Shown piece after piece: positions 25,268-28,519 of a stretch of DNA of 28,519 nucleotides. This DNA is from Ophiocordyceps camponoti-saundersi (nom. inval.) (lineage: Eukaryota > Ascomycota > Sordariomycetes > Hypocreales > Ophiocordycipitaceae). The stretch covers positions 90,169 to 118,687 of the forward strand of contig PDHQ01000099.1 in assembly GCA_003339415.1 (NCBI GenBank). The letters run 5' to 3'. Below the pieces are notes generated by a model. The model was not told the origin of the DNA. It made no database searches and worked only from the letters and a program-made list of their open reading frames with translations. The translations under genes were made by a program, and so were the position numbers. Within the stretch, counting starts at the first letter, position 1. Each line of letters begins with the position of its first letter.

Positions 25268-27715
25268 ATGTCGGCATTTACTTCAAGTCCGGACCGCACC
25301 TACGGCGGCAATCGGGCCTTTCACAACTTTTACAACGACTACTCGCATATTCCCGACCCCAATCTACGTCGGAGGCTGGCCCTGTCCGAGATCGACAAGG
25401 TGCCCCTCGGTCTCTATCGTCCGTTTCTCTCTCCCCTCTCTTGACTTGATCCTTTTGTAATCTATCGGACGGCTGACCTTTTGTAGATGTTCGTGCCATC
25501 TTGGTGGCCGGCGTCGGCTTCTTGCTTGACTCGTACGACATCTTCGCCATCAATCTCGTCACCGTCCTGCTTGGCATGGTCTTCTGGAGCGGATCACATC
25601 GCGAGGATGGATACGGCGGCAACGGCGGCATCTTGCCCGATGGCACGAACCAGGCGCTCAAGGGAGCGACCAGCGCCGGTATCATCATCGGAATGGTCGT
25701 CTTCGGATGGCTGGCAGAGTGAGCCATTTCTTTTTCTCCTTGGGAGGGTTGGGAGAGAGAGGGGGGGGGAGGGAAAGGATGGACGGCCTCGGCTAACATG
25801 GTTCGTCGCCAGCGCCATGGGTCGTCGAAAAATGTATGGCATCGAACTGGCCATCATCATCCTCGCCACCTTTAGCTGTGCCCTCGCCTCGGCCAGTCCA
25901 GCCATGGGTCCTTCGGCGCTTCTCATCATGTGGCGCGTCTTGATGGGAATCGGCATAGGAGGCGACTATCCCCTATCATCCGTCATAACCTCCGAGTGAG
26001 CCACACAAGAGATTGGAGACGAAGGAAAAAAAAAAAACAAGGCCCCAACTAACGTTCGCCCTTGCAAGATTCGCCCCGACACGCTGGCGAGGCGCCATGA
26101 TCGCCGCCGTCTTCTCCATGCAGGGCGTCGGTCTCCTCCTATCGGCCCTCGTGGCCCTCGTCACCACAGTGGCCTTCAAGGCATCCTTCATCAACATCCC
26201 GGACGAGACGCATTGCGACGCAGGGTGCCAGGCAGCGGCAGATCGGTGCTGGCGCATCGTCGTCGGCGTGGGCGCCGTCCCCGCATGCCTCGCCATGTAC
26301 TACCGCATCACCATCCCCGAGACGCCGCGATATACATTCGACGTTCAGCACGACGTCGAAAGGGCCGACCATGATATCCGAGCCTATGTTCAGAGCAAGA
26401 CGCACGACTCTCAGCGTGGCATCGGCAAGAGATTCTCGACGACGCTGCTCACCGTCCCGAGGGCCTCTTGGTCCGATCTGGCGACCTACTTTGGAGAATG
26501 GACCCATCTGCGCGTCCTCATAGGCACCACCATGTCGTGGTTCTTCCTTGTGAGTCTCGTCCCTGTCCTACACTGATCGAAGACGGTGGCTTACAGCGAG
26601 GTAAACAGGACCTCGCTTTCTACGGCCTCGGTCTCAACAGTACCGTCGTCCTAAACGCCATCGGCTACGGCAAGGGCCGGAACGTCTACGAGAAGCTCTA
26701 TAACCAGGCCGTCGGCATGATCATCCTAGCCTGCGCCGGATCACTACCGGGCTACGTGTCTGCCGTGATGACCATTGACACGCTGGGCCGGAAGCCGCTT
26801 CAGGTCATGGGATTCTTCCTTCTGACCATCATCTTCTGCATCCTCGGCTTCGCCCTGAATCGGCTCAGCGAGGGCTCCATGCTGGCCCTATACGTCATCG
26901 GCCAGTTCCTCTTCAGCGCCGGTCCCAACACCACCACCTTTGTCGTGCCGGGCGAGTGCTTCCCGACGCGGTATCGCGCCACGGGCCACGGCCTTTCGGC
27001 AGCCATGGGAAAGATTGGCGCCGTCGTGGCTCAGGTCATGAGCATCCCGCTGCTGAAGCCCGGGTCGGACGATGCCTGCGGGGGAGAAAAGTGCTCCCCC
27101 AAGCTGGACCGTCTGATGCTGCTGTTCGCTCTCTTCATGCTCCTCGGCACCCTCGTATCGCTGCTGATACCGGAGACGAAAGGGCTGACGCTGGAAGAGC
27201 TATCGGGCGAGTCGAGGACGAGCTACGACTGCGACGGAAGAAGCACCAGAAGCGAGACGCCCGTACACTGGAACCCCTTCCGGGGCGGACAACCGGCCGG
27301 CTTCCAGTGGCCGCCTTCGCAAGCGGCCATGTGCGGCAAGGGTCGTCGAACCGACATCATGGCGCCCTCTCCCGTAGACATGGTGGAGCCGACGTCTTCG
27401 TCACCGGTCCGCGGCCGGAGACGGCGACAGTATCAGCCGTACCAGCTCCGGAAACTCCTCTGGCGACGAGACGGGACGCGGACGAGGAGAAGACGGGAAG
27501 GCAGCGTGGAGTCCAACGAGATTGCCCTCCGCAGCCGGAGCCCGAGGTCGGACCGCGAGTACATCATGCCCAATAAGGCGGCGGCAGTGGAGGAGCCGCC
27601 CGAGTGGGGCGCCGGATGGGGCCGGATCGACCGGGGCGGGCCGTCGCCAGCGGGGAGCAGCATGCAGCTACAGGATGTTGGAATGCTGTTGGGGGGTGAA
27701 GATGGGGAACGGTAA
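25268..27715 (+). CDS. PHO84: PHO84-type inorganic phosphate:H+ symporter (MFS, PHS family) with extended C-tail
   Basis: Plasma-membrane high-affinity phosphate uptake is expected. Five exons: 25268-25418, 25487-25718, 25813-25995, 26069-26549 and 26609-27715, giving 717 residues. Intron phases 1, 2, 2, 0 all keep frame. The donor at 25419 (GTCCGT) yields KVPLGLYHVRAILVAGVGF, matching the family's KVPFGWYHVRA; a nearer donor would not. Other marks are FLLDSYDIFAINLV (TM1), GWLADAMGRRKMYGIEL (the MFS loop 2-3 motif), GGDYPLSSVITSEFA (PHS signature), TIPETPRYTFDV, SWFFLDLAFYGLGLNS, TIDTLGRKPLQ, FVVPGECFPTRYRATGHGLS and LIPETKGLTLEEL (after the last helix, near residue 540). The cytoplasmic tail from about 550 to 717 is basic and Ser/Arg/Pro-rich, far longer than usual for roughly 550-600-residue relatives. 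The last intron has two in-frame acceptors, 26596 and 26608, differing by four codons. The second fits the family best. Confidence 0.93.
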
Positions 27716-28176
27716 TCGAAGGGGGAGGGAGACTAGAGGAAGGGACTCTTGTGCTGATGCTATATCGCGGGCTTGAGACTCTGTGATATCTTGAGTCTGT
27801 GATATCTTGAGCCAGCCTCAGCACATGAGGATTGTACATTGTCACATATGTGTATATATATGTAAATATTCGTACATCTGACATAGATTCAGATAGATAG
27901 ACTTGGAGAATAAGAAGATGAACAGGCTGAATCACACATCGGTCACCATTCTCACTGACTCACCAGCCTCGCATAACTTCTTGTCAACAACAACTTCTTC
28001 TCCTTGATAGACGTCGAAAAAAACCTCCCGCCCGCTGATGAGAACAATCACGCATCATACAAGTACATACATACACAAAAGAACCGTAACGTCATTCCCC
28101 CCACACTCCTCCAGATCCCATCATCTCCCTTGCCTTATCCGAATCCCATACTCCAGCCCCAAGTTTCCATCCCCTT
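27716..28176. other. Intergenic, no gene recognised
   Basis: This is the 3' flank of the phosphate transporter. A duplicated CTGTGATATCTTGAG phrase occurs near 27780-27811, then TATATATGTAAAT and GATAGATAGA sequence. TGACTCA occurs near 27955 without an obvious target. It probably also includes the 3' UTR of the minus-strand gene ending at 28177. Confidence 0.5.
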
Positions 28177-28383
28177 CTAACAGCGACACTCCCGACAAGT
28201 CTCCCCAGCATCAGATCGAAAGACGCCGTTGTAGGTGCAGCCAGAGTGAACGTTTGAAGCGCGGCAGAACGCTTGTACGCGGGAAGGACAGGTGAAGGCC
28301 CTACTCGCGTCGATGGCGCTAGCTTGTTGAGCTGGAAGGGCGAGGGCGACGCCGAGGAGGGAAGCGGAGAAGAAGAGGAAGAG
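28177..28383 (-). CDS. Candidate small cysteine-rich secreted protein, 3' exon only
   Basis: The minus-strand frame from 28383 to TAG at 28179-28177 gives 68 residues. It begins with a hydrophobic signal-peptide core (LFLFFSASLLGVALALPAQQ, with a likely cleavage region around ALALPA or QQASA) and continues as a short mature segment with six cysteines: FTC, FC, GC, then TCRECRC at the C-terminus. A TTTTAG acceptor lies immediately upstream, and an in-frame TAG is part of it, so a first exon carrying the ATG must lie further upstream. It would be beyond the poly-C (plus-strand poly-G) block or off the window. No family is recognised. The architecture resembles fungal secreted effector-like or antimicrobial-type peptides, but that is inference from composition only. 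A competing Pro/Ser-rich frame through the poly-C block is also open to the window edge. Confidence 0.45.
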   Translation of the reverse strand, partial: LFLFFSASLLGVALALPAQQASAIDASRAFTCPSRVQAFCRASNVHSGCTYNGVFRSDAGETCRECRC

Positions 28384-28398
28384 CTAAAAGATGATGAA

Positions 28399-28457
28399 GG
28401 GGGGGGGGGGGGGGGGGGGGGGGGGGCTGGGGGGGGGGGGGGGGGGGGGGGGGGGGG
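28399..28457. repeat. Poly-G block near the right edge
   Basis: 28 G, then CT, then 29 G. It would fall in the intron or 5' region of the minus-strand small secreted protein candidate. Length accuracy of such a run is doubtful in any assembly. Confidence 0.9.
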
Positions 28458-28519
28458 TGTGGTGTAGGACGGTTGGGCGTCGACAATAGTAGTAGCTGTG
28501 ACTGTAGAAGAGTAGCGTG

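Noticed and set aside
28095..28519. Pro/Ser-rich minus-strand frame through the poly-C block, open to the window edge
   Set aside because: Poly-C and CT-rich DNA gives long open Pro/Ser frames by chance. After the Pro/Ser part it shows no domain. Kept only as a competing reading of the small secreted protein locus.
1..28519. tRNA, rRNA or CRISPR loci
   Set aside because: No GGTTCRANYCC-type T-arm with a matching acceptor stem, no rRNA sequence and no spaced direct repeats were recognised by eye.

Overview
The window reads as nuclear DNA of a filamentous ascomycete, most likely a sordariomycete and probably Hypocreales. Introns are short (about 50-150 nt), with GTRNGT-like donors and CTRAC-like branch sites. 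Intergenic spacers are rich in CT tracts and microsatellites. One transposon carries the CpA-to-TpA signature of repeat-induced point mutation (RIP). Nothing indicates prokaryotic, viral or organellar origin. No tRNA, rRNA or CRISPR array was recognised.

Layout. 1-2540 is gene-poor, beginning in a poly-G block and passing into a long CT-rich leader. 2541-3925 (+) is a WSC-domain cell-wall stress sensor. 5155-7266 (-) is a mitochondrial-type DEAD-box protein whose ATP-binding and coupling motifs are eroded. 7380-10354 is a complete DNA transposon with 147-bp terminal inverted repeats and TA target duplications. Reading through its RIP damage gives a minus-strand Fot1/pogo-type transposase with DD35D spacing. 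10708-12306 (-) is a seven-helix TMEM184/Ost-alpha protein with four exons. 13572-21074 (-) is the large THO complex subunit THO2, assembled here from three exons, one junction being an in-frame stopless intron. 21950-23432 (+) is homoserine O-acetyltransferase (MET2), divergent from THO2. Their shared promoter holds a perfect CYS3-type site, CACGTG boxes and a CPC1/GCN4 box. 25268-27715 (+) is a five-exon PHO84-type phosphate:proton symporter with a long extra C-terminal tail. At the right edge, 28177-28383 (-) looks like the last exon of a small cysteine-rich secreted protein, just before a second poly-G block.

The genes are mostly unrelated housekeeping and surface functions: cell-wall sensing, mitochondrial RNA metabolism, vacuolar membrane, mRNA export, methionine synthesis and phosphate uptake. 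No biosynthetic cluster or defence system is visible. The most informative features are the RIP-saturated but still classifiable transposon, the degenerate DEAD-box gene beside it, the sulfur-control elements at MET2 with an apparent one-base frame break in its 5' end, and the candidate secreted protein at the edge.
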